In this document: positions 1-8,261 of the stretch, one piece after another
Layout: each line of letters starts with the position of its first letter
Position numbering within the stretch: the stretch's first letter is position 1
From: Salinibacterium sp. UTAS2018
GTDB lineage: Bacteria; Actinomycetota; Actinomycetes; Actinomycetales; Microbacteriaceae
Assembly: GCF_004118935.1 (NCBI RefSeq)
Contig: NZ_CP035375.1
Span: 2,480,001 to 2,544,000, forward strand
Length of the DNA stretch: 64,000 nt
Direction of reading: 5' to 3'
Notes under the pieces: model-generated
What the model was told of the DNA's origin: nothing
Seen by the model: only the letters and a program-made list of their open reading frames with translations
Database searches by the model: none
Made by a program: the position numbers and the translations under genes

Positions 1-1397
1 TTGGCCGCCAGGTTGTTGACTCGCTTATTGATCAGGATGCTGAAACCGGTGAACTCGTGCCGTGGCTCGCAGAGAGCTGGGAAACCAACGATGACCTCAC
101 CGAGTTCACTTTCGAACTGCGCGATGACGTCACCTTCAGCGATGAGACCGCACTGACGGCAGACACCGTGGTCAAGAACCTCGATGCTCTCTTCGAAATG
201 GGTTCCACCGCATCCCTCGCTTCGCAGTACCTCGCCGGTTACGAAGGCAGCACCGCTGTTGACGAGAACACGGTGACCGTGAACTTCGAGTCGTCGAACG
301 CCCAGTTCTTGCAGGGCGCAAGCACCATCACGCTCGGCCTCGTCTCTGACGCCACCACCGAACTCAGCGCTGAAGACCGCTGCCAGACTGTTGTCGGCAC
401 CGGCCCGTTCACGATCGACTCTTACGTGGCTAACGACTCCGTCGTGATCGCCAAGCGTGTCGGCTATGACTGGGCATCCGAACTTCGCGGCCACAGCGGT
501 GAAGCACTCGTTGACACCGTCACGTTCCCGATCACGCCTGAGGCAGGCGTGCGCACCGGTGGACTCCAGACCGGCGAATTCGACATCATCCAGGACCTTC
601 CTGCCGTAGACGAGACCCGCTTCGACACCGCGGACTACAACATCTACGCTCGCGGAAACCCCGGAATGCCCACGAGCCTCGTGCCCAACACCACACGTCC
701 CGTCGTCAGCGACGAGATCGTGCGTAAGGCAATGCTGCTCGCCACCGACCGTGCCGAAATCACCGCACTCACTGGTTCGTCGCAGTCGCAGCCCGCATCG
801 AGCGCACTCAGCTCCGCGACTCCCGGCTACAGCAGCCAGGAAGACGCGATGGCCTACGACCTCGATGCAGCCACCGCGTTGCTCGACGATAACGGTTGGG
901 TAGTCGGTTCTGACGGCATCCGCGAGAAGGACGGCCAGCGTCTCACCATGAGCGTTACCGCCTTCTACGGCCAGGATGTTCTTGAGGCAACTCAGATTCA
1001 GCTCGCTAAGGCTGGCATCGACCTGCAGCTCAACATCGTGACCGCCGGCGACTTCTTCGGAGCCATCGCGACCGGTGACTACGACTTCTTGAGCGCCAGC
1101 CTCACGCGCACTGACCCCGACGTTTTGCGGGTCACGTTCTCGAAGGATGCCGTCTCGAAGTGGGCCATCATCGATGACGCTGAACTGGAGTCGCTCCTCA
1201 CCGAGCAGGCCACTACGGCAGACACCACCGAGCGCACGGCACTCATCGCCGAAATTCAGGAGATGATTATTGACCGTGCGTACCTGATCCCGCTTCTCGA
1301 AGTTGCTCAGGTGCACGCCTCAACCGCTAACGTTTCTGGTCTGACCTTCGACTCGTCGTCGCGCCTGATCATGTACGACGTCAGCGTTTCGGAATAA
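1..1397 (+). CDS. ABC transporter substrate-binding protein, family 5 (5' end cut by window)
   Basis: The reading frame is open from base 3 to the stop, giving 464 visible residues, so the start and the signal peptide lie outside the window. The visible part begins inside the typical SBP_bac_5 N-lobe (GELVPWLAESWE, then a TVKNL-like stretch) and ends with the usual LEVAQVHA and C-terminal segment. Family members bind di- or oligopeptides, or nickel and sugars in some cases, outside the membrane and hand them to a DppBC-type channel. The two permeases and the ATPase follow directly, so this is one operon. Substrate cannot be told from sequence alone; a peptide is the default expectation. Confidence 0.93.
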   Translation, partial: GRQVVDSLIDQDAETGELVPWLAESWETNDDLTEFTFELRDDVTFSDETALTADTVVKNLDALFEMGSTASLASQYLAGYEGSTAVDENTVTVNFESSNAQFLQGASTITLGLVSDATTELSAEDRCQTVVGTGPFTIDSYVANDSVVIAKRVGYDWASELRGHSGEALVDTVTFPITPEAGVRTGGLQTGEFDIIQDLPAVDETRFDTADYNIYARGNPGMPTSLVPNTTRPVVSDEIVRKAMLLATDRAEITALTGSSQSQPASSALSSATPGYSSQEDAMAYDLDAATALLDDNGWVVGSDGIREKDGQRLTMSVTAFYGQDVLEATQIQLAKAGIDLQLNIVTAGDFFGAIATGDYDFLSASLTRTDPDVLRVTFSKDAVSKWAIIDDAELESLLTEQATTADTTERTALIAEIQEMIIDRAYLIPLLEVAQVHASTANVSGLTFDSSSRLIMYDVSVSE

Positions 1398-1438
1398 CTC
1401 TCACGGGGTGATGTGACCAGCATGAATGAGCTTCAGTC

Positions 1439-2434
1439 ATGACACAGGTGAAAGCCTGGGCCAGCTACCTGCTGCCCAAAATCGGACAGTTCCTGTTCGT
1501 TGTCGTGGCTACCTACACGCTCGTTTTCGTGCTGGTCCACTTCCTGCCCGGTGACCCGTTGATCGCCGCCCTTGCAGCAAAGGGCGGCGCATCAACGGTC
1601 ATCGATCCGGCCGAGCTCGACGCCCTGCGCGTGCAGTACGGGCTCGACGGAACACTCTGGCAGCAGTACTTCGGCCACCTCGTTGCGGCGGCTCAGGGAG
1701 ACCTCGGTGTCTCCATCTCCACCGGAGTTCCCGTGACCGAGATGATCGCCCGGGCCTTCCCGTTCAGCGTGCAGATCGCCTCCCTCGCTCTGCTCTTCGG
1801 CGTGACATCCGCCGTTCTCATCACTTTCTTGGCCTACGCAGCACCGTGGCCGTGGCTGCGCCAACTGCTGCTGCAGATTCCGCCATTCGGGATCGCGGTG
1901 CCCGCCTTCTTGAGCGGTCTGCTGCTGATCAGCGTCTTCGCTTTCGCTCTCGGCTGGTTGCCCTCCGCCGGCGCTCGCAGCTTCGACGCGGCCATCCTGC
2001 CCGCGATCACGCTCGCCCTGCCCGTTGGCGCCCTCTTCTTCCAGGTCTTCTCGTCTGCCGTGCTCGAAGCCCAGAACAGTCCCTACGTCTTTACCGCCGT
2101 GGCCAAGGGTGTGCCGCCGCGCCGCATCTTTACGAAGCACCTGCTGCGCAACGCCCTGCTGCCCTCCATCACCATCCTCGGCTTGCTCATCGGCTACTTG
2201 GCAGGCGGAACCGCCGTCGTCGAAACCGTCTTCTCGCGCGACGGAATCGGCCGCATGACCGTTAATGCCGTGCTCGCTCGCGACATCAATGTCATCCAAG
2301 GCGTCGTGTTGGTGGTGGGCGCGATCTATGCGCTCGTCAACCTGCTCGTGGATGTCGCCTACGGCTTCATCGACCCGCGCACCAGAATCGGTGGCGGCGT
2401 TCCCTCGCGCGCTCGACTGGGGGCGAAGAAGTGA
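1439..2434 (+). CDS. ABC transporter permease, DppB/OppB type
   Basis: A 331-residue inner-membrane protein. It has an N-terminal membrane segment followed by the conserved DPPB N-terminal pattern (LPGDPL, then the YGLDGTLWQQY segment) and five further hydrophobic stretches. The EAA-type coupling loop is seen as AVAKGVPPRRIFTKHLLRNA. The length is normal for the family. It starts 41 bases after the binding protein and its GTGA overlap with the next permease suggests coupled translation. It forms one half of the peptide channel. Confidence 0.95.
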   Translation: MTQVKAWASYLLPKIGQFLFVVVATYTLVFVLVHFLPGDPLIAALAAKGGASTVIDPAELDALRVQYGLDGTLWQQYFGHLVAAAQGDLGVSISTGVPVTEMIARAFPFSVQIASLALLFGVTSAVLITFLAYAAPWPWLRQLLLQIPPFGIAVPAFLSGLLLISVFAFALGWLPSAGARSFDAAILPAITLALPVGALFFQVFSSAVLEAQNSPYVFTAVAKGVPPRRIFTKHLLRNALLPSITILGLLIGYLAGGTAVVETVFSRDGIGRMTVNAVLARDINVIQGVVLVVGAIYALVNLLVDVAYGFIDPRTRIGGGVPSRARLGAKK

Positions 2435-3228
2435 CCAATCTGCGCAAGCCCGGCTTCATTCTCGGGCTCCTCATTATCGCGGTGGCGATCGTGGCCTCTC
2501 TGGCTCCCCAGCTGCTCGCGACTCACGATCCCTTCGAATCGGTCGCGACCGACCGCCTGCTGCCGCCGAGCGCTCAGTACCTGTTCGGCACCGACAACCT
2601 GGGCCGCGACCTCTACTCTCGCGTCATCTATGGAGCCGCTCTCTCGCTGCTCTCGGCATCCCTCGCCGTCGTCGTCGGCGTTGTTGTGGGTGCCGTTGTC
2701 GGGCTCATCTCGGGCTTCGCTGGCGGCCGCACTGACTTCATCGTCATGCGCTTCGTGGATGTGCTGATTGCCGTTCCCGGAGTTCTTCTCGCTCTGATCG
2801 TCGTCGCCAGCCTCGGCTTCGGGCCGGTTGCGCTCGCCCTCGGCGTTGGACTCGGAGCCGCCGGCAGCTTTGCTCGCGTCATGCGTTCGCAAGTGCTGCG
2901 CATCCGTAGCGAAGAGTACGTCGAAGCGGCGCGCACGCTTGGAGTTCGGGCGCCCGCGATTCTGGTGCAGCACGTTCTGCCGAACGCGGCCCGCCCCGTG
3001 ATCGCGATGGCGGCGCTCGAGCTGGGCACGGCCATCCTCTCGGTCTCGGCCCTCACCTTCTTGGGCTTCGGTGCTCCGCCGCCCGCTCCCGAGTGGGGTG
3101 CGCTCGTCTCGGCCGGCCGCGACTACGTCGCAACCAACCCCGGCCTCAGTATCATTCCGGGTGCCGTAATTCTTGTGGTCGTGCTTGCCGTAAACCGGGT
3201 AGCGCGAGCGATCGGAGGCGACGAATGA
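2431..3228 (+). CDS. ABC transporter permease, DppC/OppC type
   Basis: A 265-residue membrane protein that starts with GTG overlapping the stop of the preceding permease. It carries the DppC hallmark FGTDNLGRDLYSRVIYG near the N-terminus and an EAA loop (EYVEAARTLGVRAPAILVQH). It ends in an ATGA overlap with the ATPase gene. It is slightly short for the family because the N-terminal OppC segment is compact. It is the second half of the importer channel. Confidence 0.95.
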   Translation: MTNLRKPGFILGLLIIAVAIVASLAPQLLATHDPFESVATDRLLPPSAQYLFGTDNLGRDLYSRVIYGAALSLLSASLAVVVGVVVGAVVGLISGFAGGRTDFIVMRFVDVLIAVPGVLLALIVVASLGFGPVALALGVGLGAAGSFARVMRSQVLRIRSEEYVEAARTLGVRAPAILVQHVLPNAARPVIAMAALELGTAILSVSALTFLGFGAPPPAPEWGALVSAGRDYVATNPGLSIIPGAVILVVVLAVNRVARAIGGDE

Positions 3229-5030
3229 TCGAACATGGTTCTGGTGCGAGAGCAGAGTCTGGTGCGAACTCGGTTGCCGGCGACGGTGCCTCAGCTGACG
3301 ACAATATTCTCGTCGTGCATGATCTGCACGTCTCGTACGCCACTCGCTCCGGCTCCGTGGCGGCGGTGCGCGGCATCAGCTTCGTCGTTCCGCGCGGCAA
3401 GATCGTCGCGATTGTCGGCGAATCGGGCTCGGGCAAAAGCACGACCTCGCAGGCGCTGATTCGGCGGCTGGCATCCGGTGGTCGCATCGACAGCGGCTCG
3501 ATCGAGTTTGAAGGGCGCGATCTCGGCCCGATGTCGGAGCGCGAACTGCGCTCCATTCGCGGCGGTCGCATCGGCTTCGTGCCGCAAGACCCCAGCAAGT
3601 CGCTCAACCCGCTCATGCGCGTCGGCGACCAGATCGCCGAAGCCCTGCGACTGCACCTCAAGCTCGACAAGGCTGCCGCGGCTGCCGAAGCCGTGCGCAT
3701 TCTTGACGAGGTCGGATTGCCCGATCCGGATGCTCGCGCCACCCAGTTTCCGCACGAACTCTCGGGCGGCATGCGCCAACGCGTGCTCATCGGAATCGCG
3801 TGGGCCTGCAATCCCCAACTCGTCATTGCGGACGAGCCGACGAGTGCCCTCGACGTGACCGTGCAACGCCACGTGCTCGACAACATCGACGAACTCGTGC
3901 GCCGCCACAACACCTCCGTCGTTCTCGTTACCCACGACCTTGCCGTCGCCGCCGACCGCGCCGACTACGTCGCCGTCATGAGCAATGGCGAAATTGTCGA
4001 GCAAGGTACGACCGAACAGGTGCTGTCGGCGCCCACCCACGAATACACGAAGAAACTCGTGGAATCCGCTCCGGGGTTGGCGAGCAGACGCCTCACCCCG
4101 TCGGTCACGGCTCTCGGCGAGCACCAGCAATCAAGCGCGGGAAAGCTCTTCGCCCACACCCGCCCGGCGCAGCCTGCGGGCCTGGCCGCGGCATCCGGAA
4201 CGGCCACTGTCGCCGCCGACAGCGGGGCGGATGCCGCACCCGCTGACAACATTCTTGAGGTCTCGAACCTGGTCAAGACCTTCGCTCTCCGGCGCCAGGG
4301 TGAAGGCTCGCAAGTGTTGCGCGCCGTGGACGATGTCTCGTTCGTGGTTCCGCGAGGATCGACGTTCTCGATAGTGGGGGAGTCGGGCTCGGGCAAGACC
4401 ACCACCGCTCGCATCGCGGCGCGCATTGCGTCGGCCGATTCAGGCACTGTGAGCTTCGACGGCACCGATGTCACTTCGCTCTCAGGCGAAGCCTTGCGCC
4501 AACTGCGCCGCCGCGTGCAGGTCGTTTACCAAAACCCGTTCGGTTCGCTCGACCCCAAGATGTCGATCGAGAAGATCATCGCCGAGCCGCTTCGCGCGTT
4601 CCGGGTGGGCGACCGCGCTCACCGCGCCGAGGTTGCTCGCGAGCTGCTCGAGCACGTGAGCCTCAGCCCGTCGCTCGCGCAGCGTCGCCCCACTGAGCTG
4701 TCGGGCGGTCAGCGCCAGCGCGTTGCCATCGCACGTTCGCTCGCCATCGGCCCCGAGTTGATCGTGCTCGACGAGCCGGTCTCTGCCCTGGATGTCTCGG
4801 TTCAAGAGCAAATTCTGCAACTGTTGGTCGATCTGCAGGTGCAGTTCGGGCTCAGCTACCTCTTTATCTCGCACGACCTCGGCGTTATCCGTCAGATCTC
4901 GGACCACATTGCCGTGATGCGCTTCGGAAAGGTGCTCGAAACGGGAACCGCCGCTGACGTGATGTCGAACCCGCAGCACGAGTACACGCGCGAACTACTC
5001 GAGGCGATTCCGGGCCAGCGCGCTCAGTAG
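3225..5030 (+). CDS. Peptide ABC transporter ATPase, two ATP-binding domains fused
   Basis: A 601-residue protein with two complete ABC modules, equivalent to DppD and DppF in one chain. Module 1 has Walker A GESGSGKST near residues 65-73, signature LSGGMRQRV and Walker B LVIADEPTSALD. Module 2 has GESGSGKTT, LSGGQRQRV and LIVLDEPVSALD. An Ala/Gly-rich linker lies around residues 290-340. I chose the ATG at 3225, which makes an ATGA overlap with the upstream permease; the frame is open further upstream but that stretch is permease coding sequence. It energises the importer from the cytoplasmic side. Confidence 0.94.
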   Translation: MIEHGSGARAESGANSVAGDGASADDNILVVHDLHVSYATRSGSVAAVRGISFVVPRGKIVAIVGESGSGKSTTSQALIRRLASGGRIDSGSIEFEGRDLGPMSERELRSIRGGRIGFVPQDPSKSLNPLMRVGDQIAEALRLHLKLDKAAAAAEAVRILDEVGLPDPDARATQFPHELSGGMRQRVLIGIAWACNPQLVIADEPTSALDVTVQRHVLDNIDELVRRHNTSVVLVTHDLAVAADRADYVAVMSNGEIVEQGTTEQVLSAPTHEYTKKLVESAPGLASRRLTPSVTALGEHQQSSAGKLFAHTRPAQPAGLAAASGTATVAADSGADAAPADNILEVSNLVKTFALRRQGEGSQVLRAVDDVSFVVPRGSTFSIVGESGSGKTTTARIAARIASADSGTVSFDGTDVTSLSGEALRQLRRRVQVVYQNPFGSLDPKMSIEKIIAEPLRAFRVGDRAHRAEVARELLEHVSLSPSLAQRRPTELSGGQRQRVAIARSLAIGPELIVLDEPVSALDVSVQEQILQLLVDLQVQFGLSYLFISHDLGVIRQISDHIAVMRFGKVLETGTAADVMSNPQHEYTRELLEAIPGQRAQ

Positions 5031-5035
5031 CCGTG

Positions 5036-5107
5036 GTGCGGCACTGCTCAGAGGCGGCGTGCTGCTCAGTGGCGCTGTACTGCTCAGTGGTGCGACACTG
5101 CTCAGTG
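5036..5107. repeat. Four tandem 18-bp repeats at a convergent junction
   Basis: Four consecutive 18-base units share the core CTGCTCAG and begin six bases after the ATPase stop. The last unit includes the stop codon of the convergent CDF gene. The copies differ mostly in their first half. It looks like a minisatellite made by slippage in the short space between two gene ends. Confidence 0.85.
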
Positions 5108-6016
5108 GTGGTGCACGTGCTCGTCGTCGACGTTGCTCTCGGGCTCGATCTGGAACGTTGAGTGTTCGATGCTGAGCTCGAAGTGTTCGGCGACGCACTT
5201 TTGCAGCGCGGGCAGCATCTCAGCGGCGTGCCCGTCACGGAAACACGCGTCGCCCACGATGACGTGAGCGGTGAGCACGGGCAGGTCTGAAGAGATGCGC
5301 GTGATGTGAAGGTCGTGCACGGCGGTGACATGATCCATCGCGAGGATGTGGGCGCGCACCGCTTCGGGGTCGATTCCCTTCGGGGTGGACTCCAGGAGCA
5401 CGCCAACGCTGGCTTTCAGCAGGATGATGGTGCGGGGCACGATCAGCAGGGCGATCAGAATGCCGACAACGGCATCCGCTTGGTACCAGCCGAAGAGGGC
5501 GATCACGATCGCGCTGATGATGACGCCAACAGAGCCGAGGGCGTCGTTCACGACTTCGAGGAACGCGGCCTTCATGTTGAGGTTGGAGTTGCGCCCGCCG
5601 GTGAGCACGATCATGGCGGCGAGGTTGGCGACGAGCCCGATGATTCCGAAGATCAGCAATCCGGTGGGTTGAATCTCGGGCGGATCGAAGAGGCGGCGCA
5701 CGCCTTCGACGAGAGCGTAGATGCCCACAGCAAAGAGCAGCGTCGATTGTGCCATCGCGCTCAACACTTCGGTGCGCTTGAGCCCCCACGAGTGTTTGCT
5801 GGTGGCGGGGCGCTGCATGAGCCCGGCGGCGATGAGAGCCATGAACAGGCCAGCAGAGTCCGTAAGCATGTGGGCGGTATCGACGAGCAGCGCGAGGCTG
5901 CCGGTAATTATCGCGCCGATGGCCTGAGCAATAACAACGCCGACGGTGATGATGAAGGCGATCAGTAGCCGATTGCGGTTATCGGTGCCCGCGGCGTGAT
6001 CATGCCCGGCGCCCAC
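5102..6016 (-). CDS. Cation diffusion facilitator (CDF) transporter
   Basis: A 304-residue proton-coupled divalent metal exporter of the CzcD/ZitB type. The N-terminus is His-containing (HDHAAGTDNRN), about six membrane segments follow, then a cytoplasmic domain (TPKGIDPEAVRAHI) and a His-rich C-terminal end (EHVHHH). The metal site in the second membrane segment is intact (HMLTD, HxxxD). In the fifth segment the usual HxxxD reads EVVND, with Glu in place of His. Zinc is the likely substrate by family, but the substitution leaves specificity open. Convergent with the peptide importer. Confidence 0.93.
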   Translation of the reverse strand: MGAGHDHAAGTDNRNRLLIAFIITVGVVIAQAIGAIITGSLALLVDTAHMLTDSAGLFMALIAAGLMQRPATSKHSWGLKRTEVLSAMAQSTLLFAVGIYALVEGVRRLFDPPEIQPTGLLIFGIIGLVANLAAMIVLTGGRNSNLNMKAAFLEVVNDALGSVGVIISAIVIALFGWYQADAVVGILIALLIVPRTIILLKASVGVLLESTPKGIDPEAVRAHILAMDHVTAVHDLHITRISSDLPVLTAHVIVGDACFRDGHAAEMLPALQKCVAEHFELSIEHSTFQIEPESNVDDEHVHHH

Positions 6017-6132
6017 TAGTGCACTCCTGTGGCGCGCGCAGAAGCGAATCGATGCATGGCGCTGATTCTAGTTGGCCTCGTTGCGTATTCGACTAGAACA
6101 GCTGAGCGATCGAGGACCTGGGCGGTGGTGGG

Positions 6133-6387
6133 TCAGCGGCCGGCGTTCGCCAGGGTGAATTGCCGCTGGTGGCGTGCTTTGGCCTTATCGAGGGTGGTGC
6201 AGGTGCCAAGCGGCTTGGCGCGGTGGTCGGTGATAAAGAATTCACCGGAAGAGCTTCGTTCGATCATGCCAGCGAATTCGCCAGCGGCATTGCCCACCCA
6301 CAATCCCGCTTGGATGGTCGTCCAAGCGACGGTGGGTCGTGCTCGGTCTGTTGAACTTTCGGTCGGCCGGGGCGCGGCAATCGTCAT
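6133..6387 (-). CDS. Small conserved-looking hypothetical protein
   Basis: An 84-residue protein with no membrane segment. A GAAGGAG ribosome binding site sits eight bases before the ATG, which supports translation. The central part (WTTIQAGLWVGNAAGEFAGM, then FITDHRAKPLGTC) looks like a small beta-rich fold in which a residue display is repeated, as in short DUF-type proteins of actinobacteria. I do not recognise a function. Its neighbours on the same strand give no clear clue. Confidence 0.6.
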   Translation of the reverse strand: MTIAAPRPTESSTDRARPTVAWTTIQAGLWVGNAAGEFAGMIERSSSGEFFITDHRAKPLGTCTTLDKAKARHQRQFTLANAGR

Positions 6388-6545
6388 AGTTTTTTACTCC
6401 TTCGAGTTCACACTATTGAAGACCTCAGACACTGCAGGAGGGCGACCCGCTGGTGTGCGGGTGGTGCTCACTACGATTCAACTCCTTAGGAGCGAGTCTG
6501 TCGAGGCCTCATTCGAGCAATTTAGTTGTTCCTTACATTCGTTGC

Positions 6546-6857
6546 TCAGGCGGGGGTGGACTGCTCGTGTGCGCGCTCATCATCGAGCATCTTGCGCCGG
6601 CCGATAAAGAACCAGCAGAGCGGGCCGGCAATGGTGACGACCAAGGAAATCCCTACCCACACGGCAAGTTCGATTGCCCGCAGCTTGTCACGATTGCGAT
6701 AGAGGGATACGAGAGCAAGCACTGAGACTGCGAGCGACACGAGCCCCATAAGCACGAAGAATCCGATGTAGGCGAACCAAAAGACCATCATGAAGACGGC
6801 CGCGATCGCTGCGGCCCCATCGGGTCCGGTGTTGCCAATTGCTGCAAGAATGCTCAT
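6546..6857 (-). CDS. PLDc_N-type small membrane protein
   Basis: A 103-residue protein with an N-terminal pair of hydrophobic segments and a C-terminal hairpin of the phospholipase D N-terminal (PLDc_N) type: an ELAVWVGISL stretch, then GPLCWFFIGRR. The domain is widespread in Gram-positive membrane proteins and is not catalytic by itself; its role is unknown. The gene stands alone with a short spacer to the 84-residue gene downstream. Confidence 0.75.
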   Translation of the reverse strand: MSILAAIGNTGPDGAAAIAAVFMMVFWFAYIGFFVLMGLVSLAVSVLALVSLYRNRDKLRAIELAVWVGISLVVTIAGPLCWFFIGRRKMLDDERAHEQSTPA

Positions 6858-7148
6858 GTTTTAAGGGTACCGGTCACGAGCGTTGCGTCATAGCCCTAGA
6901 AAGGGCGTCGTGTCGTTGCGTTTGGCGCAAAAAAGCTGCCCGTACTGAGTGCAGCACCGGGGCCTCTATCCGGCGCCGCTCAGCGGGCGTTATCATCGAC
7001 TAAGAGTGGCTCGGAGCAGTGCTGATCGTTGCCGAACACTCGACTGTTGCGCTTTCTGCGGTGGCGAAACGGTCTAGTAGCGCCCGGTGGCTCAAGGCCC
7101 GAAGGAGCATCGATTGGCATTCCCTATTTCTCGTTTCAGAAAGCTGCC

Positions 7149-8198
7149 ATGACCCCGAACGATTCCATCCTGCGTGGCTACTTGAGTGACAACGCTGCCG
7201 GTGCGTCACCGCAGATTCTCGATGCCGTTGTTGCGGCATCCGCGGGCCCAGCGGCCCCCTACGGGAACGATGCGCTCACGGCTCAGATGCGCGCCAAGAT
7301 GGCGGCCGCGTTCGAGTGCGAGCTTGATGTCTTTGCGGTCGGAACCGGATCGGCGGCGAATGGCATCGGGCTTGCGGCCCTGACGCGCCCGTGGGGCAGC
7401 ATTCTCGCGCACCGCGATGCGCACATTCAGAACGATGAAGCCGGTGCCCCTGAGTTCTTTACTGACGGCTCCAAGATTGTGCTGCTCGGTGGTGAGCACT
7501 CCAAGATCGACCCCGACGAATTGCGCGTCGCGGTAAAGGCTGGCGTGGGCGATGTGCACAGCGTTCAGGCCTCCGTGCTCAGTATTACGCAGGTAACCGA
7601 GACGGGCAGCGTCTACACGATTGACGAATTGCGCGTGCTGACGAGCATTGCGCGCGAGGCCGGCCTGCGCATCCACATGGATGGTGCCCGCTTCGCCAAC
7701 GCTCTCGTTGCCCTTGACGTGAGCCCGGCCGAAATGACGTGGAAGCTCGGCGTCGACATGCTTTCGTTCGGCGCCACCAAGAATGGTGCGCTGACGGCGG
7801 ATGCGATTGTCTGCTTCGACCCGAGCCTCGCTACTGAACTGGCGTTCCGTCACAAGCGCGGCGGGCAGCTGACCTCCAAGATGCGTTTTCAGGCCGCCCA
7901 ACTCGACGCCTATCTGACCGACGATTTGTGGTTCGATAATGCACGTCAGGCCAACGCTATGGCGGCTCGCCTGCGCGCGGGAATCGCGGATGTCGCGGGC
8001 GTGACTGTCACGAGTGAGCCCGGTAGCAACATCCTGTTCGCCGTCTTCCCCGATGAACTGACCACCGCACTCCACGACCGCGGTTTCGGTTTCTACGCCA
8101 ACCGCTGGGAGCCTGGCGTCGTGCGAATCGTGGTGTCGTTCGCGCACCAGGCCGAAGACATCGACGCGTTCGTGGCGGCGATTCGCGAGCTCGCTTAG
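7149..8198 (+). CDS. Low-specificity L-threonine aldolase family, PLP-dependent
   Basis: A 349-residue fold-type I PLP enzyme of the beta-eliminating lyase family that cleaves threonine or allo-threonine to glycine and acetaldehyde. The PLP lysine is seen in SFGATKNGA (Lys near residue 211) and the cofactor-binding Asp in HMDGARFANAL. I took the ATG at 7149 because homologous sequence begins there (LRGYLSDNAAGA); an upstream in-frame start would add about 40 unrelated residues. Length fits the family. Convergent with the MFS pump gene. Confidence 0.9.
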   Translation: MTPNDSILRGYLSDNAAGASPQILDAVVAASAGPAAPYGNDALTAQMRAKMAAAFECELDVFAVGTGSAANGIGLAALTRPWGSILAHRDAHIQNDEAGAPEFFTDGSKIVLLGGEHSKIDPDELRVAVKAGVGDVHSVQASVLSITQVTETGSVYTIDELRVLTSIAREAGLRIHMDGARFANALVALDVSPAEMTWKLGVDMLSFGATKNGALTADAIVCFDPSLATELAFRHKRGGQLTSKMRFQAAQLDAYLTDDLWFDNARQANAMAARLRAGIADVAGVTVTSEPGSNILFAVFPDELTTALHDRGFGFYANRWEPGVVRIVVSFAHQAEDIDAFVAAIRELA

Positions 8199-8242
8199 CG
8201 CTGAGCGTTGTGCTCGCTGAGCGCTAGGCACTGTGCTCGCGG
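8197..8242. repeat. Two 23-bp tandem copies after the aldolase stop
   Basis: Units at 8197-8219 and 8220-8242 share AGCGCT at the front and TGTGCTCGC near the end. The first unit includes the last two bases of the aldolase TAG stop. This is the second convergent junction in the window with such a duplication. Confidence 0.75.
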
Positions 8243-8261
8243 CTAGCCGCCACGAGCTCGC

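Noticed and set aside
6066..6098. TTCTAGT/ACTAGAA inverted repeat upstream of the CDF gene
   Set aside because: Arms are only seven bases with 19 between; too likely by chance to call a metal-regulator site.
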